A stretch of 11,153 bases of DNA, taken from the NCBI GenBank assembly GCA_964572475.1, contig CAZNEZ010000058.1:1-11153 (forward strand), in the 5' to 3' direction. Positions 1-6,151 of the stretch are shown here, one piece after another (the first letter of the stretch is position 1; every line of letters starts with the position of its first letter). A program made the position numbers and the translations under genes. The stretch comes from CAZNEZ01 sp964572475 (lineage in GTDB: Bacteria > Bacillota > Clostridia > Lachnospirales > Lachnospiraceae). The notes beneath the pieces are model-generated. The model did not search any database. It worked only from the letters and a program-made list of their open reading frames with translations, and was not told where the DNA came from.

Positions 1-11
1 AGAGAATTAAG

Positions 12-40
12 TTGCATTTTTCCGTAATATTTGCTATTAT
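12..40 (+). promoter_or_regulatory. Candidate sigma-A promoter of the CobO-like gene
   Basis: TTGCAT at 12-17 is followed, after a 17-nt spacer, by TATTAT at 35-40. A TG at 32-33 sits one base before the -10 box, giving an extended -10. Transcription would start near 47, about 30 nt before the chosen start codon at 76. The match is by eye only. Confidence 0.5.
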
Positions 41-65
41 GTAGAGACTTCTTAGTTACAATAGC

Positions 66-71
66 GAGGTG
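66..71 (+). promoter_or_regulatory. Ribosome binding site deciding the CobO-like start
   Basis: GAGGTG at 66-71 lies 4 nt before the ATG at 76. The open frame extends back to a TTG at 31, but that codon overlaps the proposed -10 box and has no Shine-Dalgarno sequence, so the ATG at 76 is preferred. Confidence 0.6.
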
Positions 72-75
72 CAAA

Positions 76-564
76 ATGACTAAAGGATATACACAGGTTT
101 TCTGTGGCGATGGAGATGGAAAGTCTTCGGCTGCAATAGGTAAAGCATTTATTGGAGCAGCTTCAGGGAAGAAAGTTATTATTATCCAATTCCTTAAGAA
201 AAAGAATAATAATGAAGAAGAATTTTTTAAGATATTAGAACCCTATATTAAATTATTTAGGTTCGAGAAGACGGAAAAGGGCTTCGATACATTGTCTGAT
301 GAAGAAAAGGCAGATGAGATTATGAACATTCGTAATGGAATCTGTTTTGCCAAGAAAGTATTATCAACAGGAGAATGTGATATTCTCGTACTTGATGAGA
401 TTCTTGGATTAGTTGATGAAGGAATTGTCTCAGAAGAAGAGATTAATGCTATTATTACAGCTAAGTCAGAAGACGGAGTAGTATTACTTACTGGAATTAA
501 TCTTCCAGACAAAATAAAAGATAATATAGATTATGCGTCTAAAATCGTAAGTGAAACTTTATAA
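76..564 (+). CDS. CobO/BtuR-family corrinoid adenosyltransferase-like P-loop ATPase
   Basis: The 162-residue product resembles ATP:cob(I)alamin / cob(I)yrinic acid a,c-diamide adenosyltransferases, which transfer the adenosyl group of ATP to reduced corrinoids in the cytoplasm. Visible signs are a P-loop GDGDGKSS (residues 11-18) followed by the family-typical AAIGKAF helix, a strand VIIIQFL (34-40), a Walker B-like DILVLDE (102-108) and VVLLTG (135-140). Two departures from the classic family are notable: the P-loop is GKSS instead of GKTT, and the usual LTGR ends as LTGI, losing the arginine. The protein is also a little shorter than most CobO/CobA (about 170-200 residues). No other cobalamin gene is in the window, so activity on corrinoids is inferred. 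It has its own promoter and no visible terminator; its transcripts would run into the lysine riboswitch. Confidence 0.75.
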   Translation: MTKGYTQVFCGDGDGKSSAAIGKAFIGAASGKKVIIIQFLKKKNNNEEEFFKILEPYIKLFRFEKTEKGFDTLSDEEKADEIMNIRNGICFAKKVLSTGECDILVLDEILGLVDEGIVSEEEINAIITAKSEDGVVLLTGINLPDKIKDNIDYASKIVSETL

Positions 565-570
565 CACTAG

Positions 571-599
571 TTGACAATATAGAGTATTGATGCTAGTAT
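571..599 (+). promoter_or_regulatory. Strong promoter of the lysine riboswitch-dapAB unit
   Basis: A consensus TTGACA at 571-576 is followed by a 17-nt spacer and TAGTAT at 594-599, with a TG at 591-592 giving an extended -10. Transcription would start near 606, just before the 5' strand of riboswitch helix P1. Confidence 0.7.
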
Positions 600-616
600 G
601 AAGTAACAATTTAATA

Positions 617-794
617 TTTTGAGTAGAGGTCGCGTTTTTCAATAGTAAACTGTACGATATGTCAGGCATATATGACTATAGTTGAAAGGGAACAACGCCG
701 AAAGGATATAACAACCTGATTTATTATATCTTTGGGCATATGATTAAGAGTCATATGACTGTCATCTTAGTATAAGATGGAGGGCTATTTAAAG
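617..794 (+). promoter_or_regulatory. Lysine riboswitch (L box) aptamer
   Basis: The leader carries the conserved lysine-riboswitch core: AGAGGTCGCG (625-634), AGTA (643-646), TGAAAGGG (683-690), ACGCCGAAAGG (695-705), ACTGTC (758-763) and GGAGGGCTAT (779-788). The helices can be drawn. P1 pairs 617-626 with 785-794, including some G-U pairs. One arm pairs 702-710 with 725-733, the next pairs 737-743 with 751-757, and the last pairs 763-769 with 773-779. By eye it lines up closely with the Bacillus subtilis lysC leader as I remember it. Lysine binding should stabilise P1 and switch off dapA and dapB by termination. The free form can pair 788-794 with 814-820, which removes the foot of the terminator stem. 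Confidence 0.93.
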
Positions 795-817
795 ACAGAG
801 AACATAACTGAATCTTT

Positions 818-846
818 AAGAGTTGACCATCGTGTCAACTCTTTTT
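818..846 (+). terminator. Riboswitch-controlled intrinsic terminator
   Basis: A 10-bp perfect stem pairs 818-827 with 834-843 around a 6-nt loop and runs into TTTTT. It lies 24 nt after the aptamer. Its first three bases (818-820) are shared with the proposed antiterminator helix formed with 788-794, so termination and antitermination exclude each other. It is also the first terminator met by transcripts coming from the CobO-like gene. Confidence 0.88.
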
Positions 847-849
847 AAA

Positions 850-874
850 TTATAGAAAATTACATTTCCTATAA
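850..874 (+). repeat. AT-rich hairpin just after the riboswitch terminator
   Basis: Bases 850-860 pair with 864-874, giving 11 positions with one A-C mismatch (856/868) and a 3-nt loop. The 3' arm, ATTTCCTATAA (864-874), occurs again inverted at 8169-8179, also directly beside a terminator. No run of T follows, so it is not a second terminator. Role unknown. Confidence 0.4.
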
Positions 875-884
875 TCTAAAAATA

Positions 885-945
885 CTCCGTGTGGATTGCA
901 AGGGCGCGGAAGTGGAAGTTATTGCTATCGCAATCTCGCCCCGCG
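885..945. other. GC-rich island with dyad symmetry before dapA
   Basis: About 36 of 61 bases here are G or C, while the flanks are strongly AT-rich. Two short helices can nest: 905-909 with 941-945, and 921-925 with 930-934 around a 4-nt loop; 894-899 could instead pair with 930-935. One frame is open from 849 to the TAG at 1029-1031 and has a GTG at 891, which would give a 46-residue peptide running into the start of dapA. No Shine-Dalgarno sequence precedes that GTG. I do not recognise the element; it could be a dispersed intergenic repeat, a degraded gene fragment or leader RNA structure. Confidence 0.45.
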
Positions 946-1003
946 AAAGAGTCTCAACTCAATTACAAAGAAAGGATAAGCTCGATAAAGAGCAGGTGCT
1001 GAT

Positions 1004-1891
1004 ATGTCGATATTTACAGGAGCAGGCGTAGCCATTGTAACACCAATGAAATCAAATGGAGATGTTAATTATGAAAAATTTGCAGAATTAATAGAGTTCC
1101 AAATCAAGAACAATACAGATAGTATAATAGTATGCGGTACAACTGGAGAAGCTTCAACTTTAACACATGAAGAGCATCTTGAATGTATAAGATTTGCAGT
1201 TGAAAAAGTAGCAAAAAGAGTTCCAGTCATTGCAGGAACAGGATCTAATTGCACAAAGACAGCTGTATATCTCTCACAGGAAGCAGAAAAATATGGAGCA
1301 GATGCACTTTTAGTAGTATCTCCTTACTATAACAAAGCAACACAAAAAGGACTTGTAGAACATTTTTCAACTATTGCTGGATCAGTTAATATTCCTATTA
1401 TTTTATATAATGTACCATCAAGAACAGGATGTAATATTCTTCCAGAGACAGTTGTTAAGATTGCAGAAGCTAACAAGAATGTAGTTGCAATTAAAGAGGC
1501 AAGTGGAAATATTTCGCAGGTAGCTAAATTAGCTCACTTAGCAAAAGGAAGCGTAGATATTTACTCTGGCAATGATGATCAGATAGTACCTCTACTTTCA
1601 TTAGGTGGAAAAGGCGTAATTTCAGTATTATCTAATATAGCCCCACAACAGACACATGATATTGTAGCGGAATATTTATCTGGAAATGTTAAAAAGAGTC
1701 TAGAGCTTCAGCTAGAGGCATTAAATCTTATTGATGCATTATTCTGTGAAGTTAATCCTATTCCAGTAAAAGTAGCACTTAATATGATGGGAATGGAAGC
1801 AGGACCACTTAGGGCGCCACTTTGTGATATGGAAGAAGCTAATAAAACAAAACTTTTTAACGCAATGAAAGAATATGGAATTATAGAATAG
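1004..1891 (+). CDS. dapA: 4-hydroxy-tetrahydrodipicolinate synthase
   Basis: DapA condenses pyruvate with L-aspartate semialdehyde to form 4-hydroxy-tetrahydrodipicolinate, the first committed step to diaminopimelate and lysine, in the cytoplasm. The 295-residue protein is full length for this (beta/alpha)8-barrel family. Landmarks are GTTGE (45-49, pyruvate-binding threonines), SPYYN (106-110, with the tyrosine of the catalytic triad), YNVPSRTG (135-142, catalytic Tyr135 and the substrate-binding Arg140), the Schiff-base lysine Lys164 in AIKEASG (162-168) and SGNDD (188-192). The ATG at 1004 is preceded by AGGTG at 994-998 with a 5-nt spacer. Expression is controlled by the upstream lysine riboswitch, and dapB follows after 47 nt without a terminator. 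Identity is secure. Confidence 0.97.
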   Translation: MSIFTGAGVAIVTPMKSNGDVNYEKFAELIEFQIKNNTDSIIVCGTTGEASTLTHEEHLECIRFAVEKVAKRVPVIAGTGSNCTKTAVYLSQEAEKYGADALLVVSPYYNKATQKGLVEHFSTIAGSVNIPIILYNVPSRTGCNILPETVVKIAEANKNVVAIKEASGNISQVAKLAHLAKGSVDIYSGNDDQIVPLLSLGGKGVISVLSNIAPQQTHDIVAEYLSGNVKKSLELQLEALNLIDALFCEVNPIPVKVALNMMGMEAGPLRAPLCDMEEANKTKLFNAMKEYGIIE

Positions 1892-1938
1892 TACTTTACA
1901 AATTGTAATACAGCAATATAGATTGAGAGGATAAATTC

Positions 1939-2709
1939 ATGGAAATTAGAGTGATAATGCGTGGCTGCAATGGTAAAATGGGTCAGGTGATAAGTGGAAT
2001 CATAGAATCTGACAGCGACTGTAAAATTGTTGCTGGTGTAGATGTGTATGATGAAGGGAAAAATTCATATCCAGTATATTCAGATTTTAAAACTATTAAA
2101 GAGGAAGCAGATGTTATTATCGATTTTGCATCACCTAATTCTTTTGAAGAGATGCTTGAATACTCAGAAGCAAATAATGTACCAGCCGTAATCTGTACTA
2201 CAGGACTTAGCGAAGAACAGATTAATAAGCTAGAGGAGACTTCTAAGAAAACAGCTATGCTTCGCTCGGCTAATATGTCCCTTGGAATTAATACATTGAT
2301 TAAATTACTACAATCCACTTCAAAGCTTCTTTCTGATGCAGGATTTGATATTGAAATCATTGAAAAACACCACAATCAGAAGCTTGATGCACCTAGTGGA
2401 ACAGCACTTGCACTTGCAGATGCAGTCAATTCTTCATTAGATGAAGAGTTTGCATACAAATATGACAGAAGCGGTGACAGAATGAAAAGACCTAAGAAAG
2501 AGATAGGTATTTCGGCTGTACGTGGAGGCACTATTGTTGGAGAACATGAGGTTATATTTGCCGGAACTGATGAAGTTATAGAAATAAAGCATACAGCATA
2601 TTCAAAAGCTATCTTTGGTAAAGGTGCAGTACAGGCAGCAAAGTTTCTTGCTAAAAAGCCTGCTGGTATGTATGATATGAGTAATGTTATTGATGCAGAG
2701 ACAAAATAA
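1939..2709 (+). CDS. dapB: 4-hydroxy-tetrahydrodipicolinate reductase
   Basis: DapB reduces the DapA product to tetrahydrodipicolinate with NAD(P)H. The 256-residue protein has the expected two-domain layout: an N-terminal Rossmann fold with GCNGKMG (9-15), IDFASP (61-66) and CTTGL (86-90), then ANMSLG (111-116). The catalytic segment at 142-156 includes His144, His145, Lys148, Asp150 and SGT (153-155), and RGG plus GEHEV (195-205) lie toward the end. Nothing essential is missing. GAGAGG at 1925-1930 lies 8 nt before the ATG at 1939. It is co-transcribed with dapA behind the lysine riboswitch, and transcription stops at the hairpin at 2761-2806. Later steps of the pathway are not in this window. 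Confidence 0.97.
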   Translation: MEIRVIMRGCNGKMGQVISGIIESDSDCKIVAGVDVYDEGKNSYPVYSDFKTIKEEADVIIDFASPNSFEEMLEYSEANNVPAVICTTGLSEEQINKLEETSKKTAMLRSANMSLGINTLIKLLQSTSKLLSDAGFDIEIIEKHHNQKLDAPSGTALALADAVNSSLDEEFAYKYDRSGDRMKRPKKEIGISAVRGGTIVGEHEVIFAGTDEVIEIKHTAYSKAIFGKGAVQAAKFLAKKPAGMYDMSNVIDAETK

Positions 2710-2760
2710 TAATGCATAATCATAGCAATAATAATCGAATATAGAATAAAAAACGAGAAG

Positions 2761-2806
2761 TAGTATGTTTTTTTTGTGAAAAGCAAGAAAAAACATACTA
2801 TTTTTT
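2761..2806 (+). terminator. Intrinsic terminator of dapAB
   Basis: A 13-bp perfect stem pairs 2761-2773 with 2788-2800, with a 14-nt loop, and six T residues follow at 2801-2806. It separates the lysine genes from the ABC transporter operon. Confidence 0.88.
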
Positions 2807-2836
2807 ATAAAATTATGATAGAATAATCGGTGATTG

Positions 2837-2848
2837 TTATTGCAATAA
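2837..2848. repeat. 12-bp perfect palindrome before the ABC operon
   Basis: TTATTGCAATAA is a perfect inverted repeat without a spacer, ending 3 nt before the Shine-Dalgarno sequence of the ABC ATPase gene. It could be a small operator or chance in AT-rich DNA. I could not find a convincing promoter between the dapAB terminator and this site: TATGAT at 2814-2819 has no acceptable -35 box. Confidence 0.3.
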
Positions 2849-2851
2849 ATT

Positions 2852-2859
2852 AAGGAGGT
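2852..2859 (+). promoter_or_regulatory. Strong ribosome binding site supporting a TTG start
   Basis: AAGGAGGT lies 7 nt before the TTG at 2867. The near-perfect site and the normal start of the encoded ABC domain (IEVKNLVKRYG) fix this non-ATG start. Confidence 0.8.
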
Positions 2860-2866
2860 ACTACCG

Positions 2867-3826
2867 TTGATTGAAGTTAAAAATCTGGTAAAGAGATACG
2901 GCGATCATCTTGCTGTTAATGATCTTAGCTTTACCATTGAAAAAGGAAAGATATATGGCTTTTTAGGACCTAATGGAGCCGGAAAATCAACAACAATGAA
3001 TATAATTACAGGATACATCGCAGCAACTGAAGGACAAGTGCTTATAGATGGTCACGATATCTATGAGGAACCTGAGGAAGCTAAAAAGTGTATAGGATAT
3101 CTTCCTGAGATTCCACCTGTATATCTTGATATGTCCGCTGTTGAGTATTTACAATTTGCAGCTGAACTTAAAGGAATTCCTAAAAAGGAGCGCAGAGATA
3201 GAATACAGGAAGCAATAGAGATGACTGGTATCATAGATGTTAAGAATCGTCTTATCAAACAGTTATCAAAAGGTTATAGACAGCGTGTTGGTCTTGCACA
3301 GGCTATACTGGGATATCCGGAAGTTATTATTTTGGATGAGCCTACAGTAGGACTTGATCCTAAGCAGATTATTGAAATCAGAGACTTGATAAAGAAACTT
3401 AGCAGTAAACATACAGTTATTCTGAGTACTCATATTATGCAGGAAGTTAGTGCGGTATGTGATGAAGTACTTATTATTGCTAATGGTGAGCTTGTAGCAC
3501 AGGATACACCTGATAATTTAGGTAAGCATGTTACAGGCAATAATACACTTGAACTTACAGTAAGAGGTGCTGATTATAAGATTAAGGCTGCTTTACAGAA
3601 AGTTAAAGGTATAGGCAAGATAGAAGTTCATAATTCTACAGAATATGAAGGCATTGATGTATTAATATCATCATCCATAGAAGAAGATATTAGAGATGAA
3701 GTTTTTTATGCACTAGCTAATGCTAAGTGTCCAATATTGTCTATGAAGCCTTCTAATCTTACACTTGAAGATATATTTATTAAGGTTACAGACAAGAAAA
3801 TTAGAAATGAAAGGAAGCATAGATAA
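2867..3826 (+). CDS. ABC transporter ATP-binding protein, GldA-like
   Basis: This 319-residue cytoplasmic ATPase powers the membrane protein encoded next. In order it shows Walker A GPNGAGKST (34-42), an atypical Q-loop region GYLPEIPPVY (77-86), signature LSKGYRQR (133-140), Walker B VIILDEP (153-159), D-loop GLDP (162-165) and the switch His189 in STHI. The Q-loop position carries Glu81 where many ABC ATPases have Gln; from memory, the LPE-x-PP-x-Y form is common in the GldA/CcmA-like subgroup. The last 100 residues form a C-terminal accessory domain ending in LEDIFIKVT, usual for ABC-2 exporters. Translation starts at TTG, and the stop overlaps the next ATG by 1 nt (TAATG), so the two are translationally coupled. 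The substrate cannot be read from the sequence. Confidence 0.93.
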   Translation: MIEVKNLVKRYGDHLAVNDLSFTIEKGKIYGFLGPNGAGKSTTMNIITGYIAATEGQVLIDGHDIYEEPEEAKKCIGYLPEIPPVYLDMSAVEYLQFAAELKGIPKKERRDRIQEAIEMTGIIDVKNRLIKQLSKGYRQRVGLAQAILGYPEVIILDEPTVGLDPKQIIEIRDLIKKLSSKHTVILSTHIMQEVSAVCDEVLIIANGELVAQDTPDNLGKHVTGNNTLELTVRGADYKIKAALQKVKGIGKIEVHNSTEYEGIDVLISSSIEEDIRDEVFYALANAKCPILSMKPSNLTLEDIFIKVTDKKIRNERKHR

Positions 3827-4707
3827 TGTTAGCTATTTATAAAAAAGAATTTAAGTCATATTTCATTTCAATGATTGGATATGCTTTTGTAGCTTTTCTA
3901 TTATTGGTATTAGGCCTGGTTTACTACATAGTAAATATTAAGAATGCATCACCATTTATTGGTTATGTTCTTAATAATCAGGTTGTTACTATAGTTTTAC
4001 TGGTACTTATACCAGTTATTACGATGAAAGCATTTGCAGAAGAAAGACAGTCAAAGACTGATCAGATGCTTTTCACTGCACCTGTTAGTGTAACTAAAGT
4101 TGTTATGGGCAAGTTCCTTGCTGCTGCAACTATATTTACTATTCCATTACTGGTATTTTCAATTTATCCACTTATTCTTACAGAATATGGTACAGTTCCA
4201 GTTCTTGCTTCATATGTGGCAATATTAGGATTCTGGCTTGAAGGACTTGCATATTTTGCTATCTGTATATTTATTTCATCAATTACAGATAACCAGATTA
4301 TTTCAGCAGTAGTATCATTTGCAGTATTACTTGCAACGGTTCTTTGTGAAGGTCTTGCAAATGTATTACCTACAACTGCAATTTTTTCACTTATAGCATA
4401 TATGGTTCTTGTTGCAGTGGCAGCAGTAATGTATTATATGATTACAAGAGGTTCAAGGCTTGCAGTTATAATTTCAGCAGCAGTTTTAGTTGTTGGTGAA
4501 GTAGCAACAGTTATTTTGTACTTTGTTAAACAAAGCATTTTTGAGAGTGGATTCCAGAAATTCCTGTTATTATTCTCAGTTAACCATGAATATGAGAACT
4601 TTACATCTAACTATTTTGATGTGACTGCCGTAGTATATTATGTTTCTATAATAGTATTCTTCGTATTTTTAACTAACCAGTCAATTCAGAAGAGAAGATG
4701 GAGCTAG
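3826..4707 (+). CDS. ABC-2 type permease, GldF-like
   Basis: This 293-residue integral membrane protein should form the channel for the preceding ATPase. About six to eight hydrophobic segments are visible, roughly at 13-38, 52-68, 97-118, 126-152, 156-176, 183-205, 211-234 and 264-284. The cytoplasmic stretch 66-98, with EERQSKTDQMLFTAPVS, is typical of GldF/ABC-2 permeases and is the likely contact with the ATPase. AAAGGAAG-type sequence at about 3810-3817 precedes the ATG at 3826. Only one permease is encoded, so it would work as a homodimer unless it pairs with the GldG-like protein encoded next, as in Bacteroidetes GldF/GldG. The name rests on family resemblance; transport direction and cargo are unknown, export being the usual role of this class. 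Confidence 0.88.
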   Translation: MLAIYKKEFKSYFISMIGYAFVAFLLLVLGLVYYIVNIKNASPFIGYVLNNQVVTIVLLVLIPVITMKAFAEERQSKTDQMLFTAPVSVTKVVMGKFLAAATIFTIPLLVFSIYPLILTEYGTVPVLASYVAILGFWLEGLAYFAICIFISSITDNQIISAVVSFAVLLATVLCEGLANVLPTTAIFSLIAYMVLVAVAAVMYYMITRGSRLAVIISAAVLVVGEVATVILYFVKQSIFESGFQKFLLLFSVNHEYENFTSNYFDVTAVVYYVSIIVFFVFLTNQSIQKRRWS

Positions 4708-4720
4708 GAGGTAATAGGAG

Positions 4721-6151
4721 ATGTCAAAACAAAAAGAACATAAAAATAACAGATTTAGAAATGCTAACTATAGCGTTATTATTACTTCCCTTGTTTTAGT
4801 AGTTATTGTAGTAGTAAATTTACTTGTTTCATCACTTAGTTCAGATTTTACTAAATTTGATACCAGTGATTCAAATGTATATGCTATAGGTGATGTTACA
4901 ACAGGAATATTGGATGAACTTAATAAAGATATAACGATATATACACTTGCAGAACCGGGACAGGAAGAAGCACAGCTTCAGACAATGTTAGAAGTTTATT
5001 CAGCCTATAGTGATCACATTAAGCTACAGACGATTAATCCAGCTGAGAATCCAGAATTTATCAATGATTATCAAGCTAATCTTAATCAAGGAAGTATAGT
5101 TGTATCATGTGGGGACAAGCATAAGTCAGTTGACGTGTCAGATATGTTCATTTCGATTGATGATACATCAACCGGAGAAACAAAATACAGAGTAGATATG
5201 GAAGGTCAGATTACAAGTGCTATTTCATATGTAATTGCAGATAAAATTCCTCATGCTTATGTTTTATCAGGTAATAATAAAGAATATCTTACAACAGAAG
5301 TTGGTAATAGTATAATCAAACAGAATATTGAAGTAGCTAATCTTAATCTTACAGAAGATAGTAAAATTCCTGAAGACGCAGATATACTTATACTTAACCA
5401 GCCAACAGAAGATATAACAGATACAGAATATAACCTTGTTTCTGATTTTTTAGATAATGGCGGTTCAATTTATTTTGTGGAATCAGCTAAGCCAGGAGCT
5501 GATGTTGATTTTACGAATATAAATAAAATCTTAGACAGATATGGTGTCTCATTTGATATGGGTACTGTTCTAGAAGCTGATTCAGACCAACTTATTGATG
5601 AATCAAAGCCATATTATTATATGCCAACATTGGTTAGTAATGATATTACAGACTCACTTATAGATGGTGAAAAAAATGTATTATTATATATGCCTGATAA
5701 TATTAATGTAGGCGAATCACCTGAAGGTGTAAAAGTTAAAACTATAGTAGAAACATCAAAAAATGCATATTTTAAAGAAAAAACAGGTAGTTATTCTATG
5801 ACTAAGATGCCTACAGATCCAACAGGTGTATTTAATTTAGGAGTAGCTATAACAGATGATATTAGCACCGATATTCAATCAAGAGCAGTTATCTTTTCAT
5901 CATCTTCTATTGTAGATGAAGAAGCTGATACTACTATTGGAGGCGGTAATATTAGTCTTACAGTTAATTCGTTACAATGGTTAGCTAATCAGGATACAGA
6001 TGTATTCATAGCAACTAAACAGCTCAGTTTAACAAGCCTTGTTATAAGTGCTGCTCAGGCTAAGAGAAACTTAACATATCTTGTAATTATAATGCCTATA
6101 ATAGTACTTGGATTTGGCTTTTATGTATGGTTTAGGAGACGTAGAAGATGA
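4721..6151 (+). CDS. GldG-like ABC transporter auxiliary protein
   Basis: The 476-residue product has one transmembrane helix near the N terminus (about 17-38), a large region of about 410 residues expected outside the membrane, and a second helix near the C terminus (about 452-470) followed by an RRRRR tail that should stay in the cytoplasm. This two-anchor layout, the VLSGNNKEYL segment (181-190) and the position after a GldF-like permease fit the GldG / ABC-transporter auxiliary family. In gliding Bacteroidetes GldG accompanies GldA and GldF; in Firmicutes its role is not established to my knowledge. AGGAGGT at 4706-4712 lies 8 nt before the ATG and overlaps the permease stop codon. The gene ends in an ATGA overlap with the next gene. 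The external part is rich in Asp, Thr and Ser with few cysteines. Confidence 0.82.
   Translation: MSKQKEHKNNRFRNANYSVIITSLVLVVIVVVNLLVSSLSSDFTKFDTSDSNVYAIGDVTTGILDELNKDITIYTLAEPGQEEAQLQTMLEVYSAYSDHIKLQTINPAENPEFINDYQANLNQGSIVVSCGDKHKSVDVSDMFISIDDTSTGETKYRVDMEGQITSAISYVIADKIPHAYVLSGNNKEYLTTEVGNSIIKQNIEVANLNLTEDSKIPEDADILILNQPTEDITDTEYNLVSDFLDNGGSIYFVESAKPGADVDFTNINKILDRYGVSFDMGTVLEADSDQLIDESKPYYYMPTLVSNDITDSLIDGEKNVLLYMPDNINVGESPEGVKVKTIVETSKNAYFKEKTGSYSMTKMPTDPTGVFNLGVAITDDISTDIQSRAVIFSSSSIVDEEADTTIGGGNISLTVNSLQWLANQDTDVFIATKQLSLTSLVISAAQAKRNLTYLVIIMPIIVLGFGFYVWFRRRRR

Noticed and set aside
31..75. TTG start extending the CobO-like protein by 15 residues
   Set aside because: The TTG overlaps a good -10 box and lacks a ribosome site; the family-like sequence begins at the ATG at 76 behind GAGGTG.
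891..1031. A 46-codon frame starting at GTG and running into dapA
   Set aside because: It has no Shine-Dalgarno sequence, its last codons are only dapA in another frame, and nothing supports translation. It is kept as an observation in the GC-island entry, not as a gene.
1896..1908. 13-bp dyad TTACAA-A-TTGTAA between dapA and dapB
   Set aside because: It is short, AT-rich and has no T tail, so it is neither a terminator nor a recognisable operator; chance is likely.
2376..2796. Minus-strand open frames over the end of dapB and the intergenic region
   Set aside because: They are antisense to a secure dapB gene and run through its terminator hairpin, with no ribosome site or recognisable domain.
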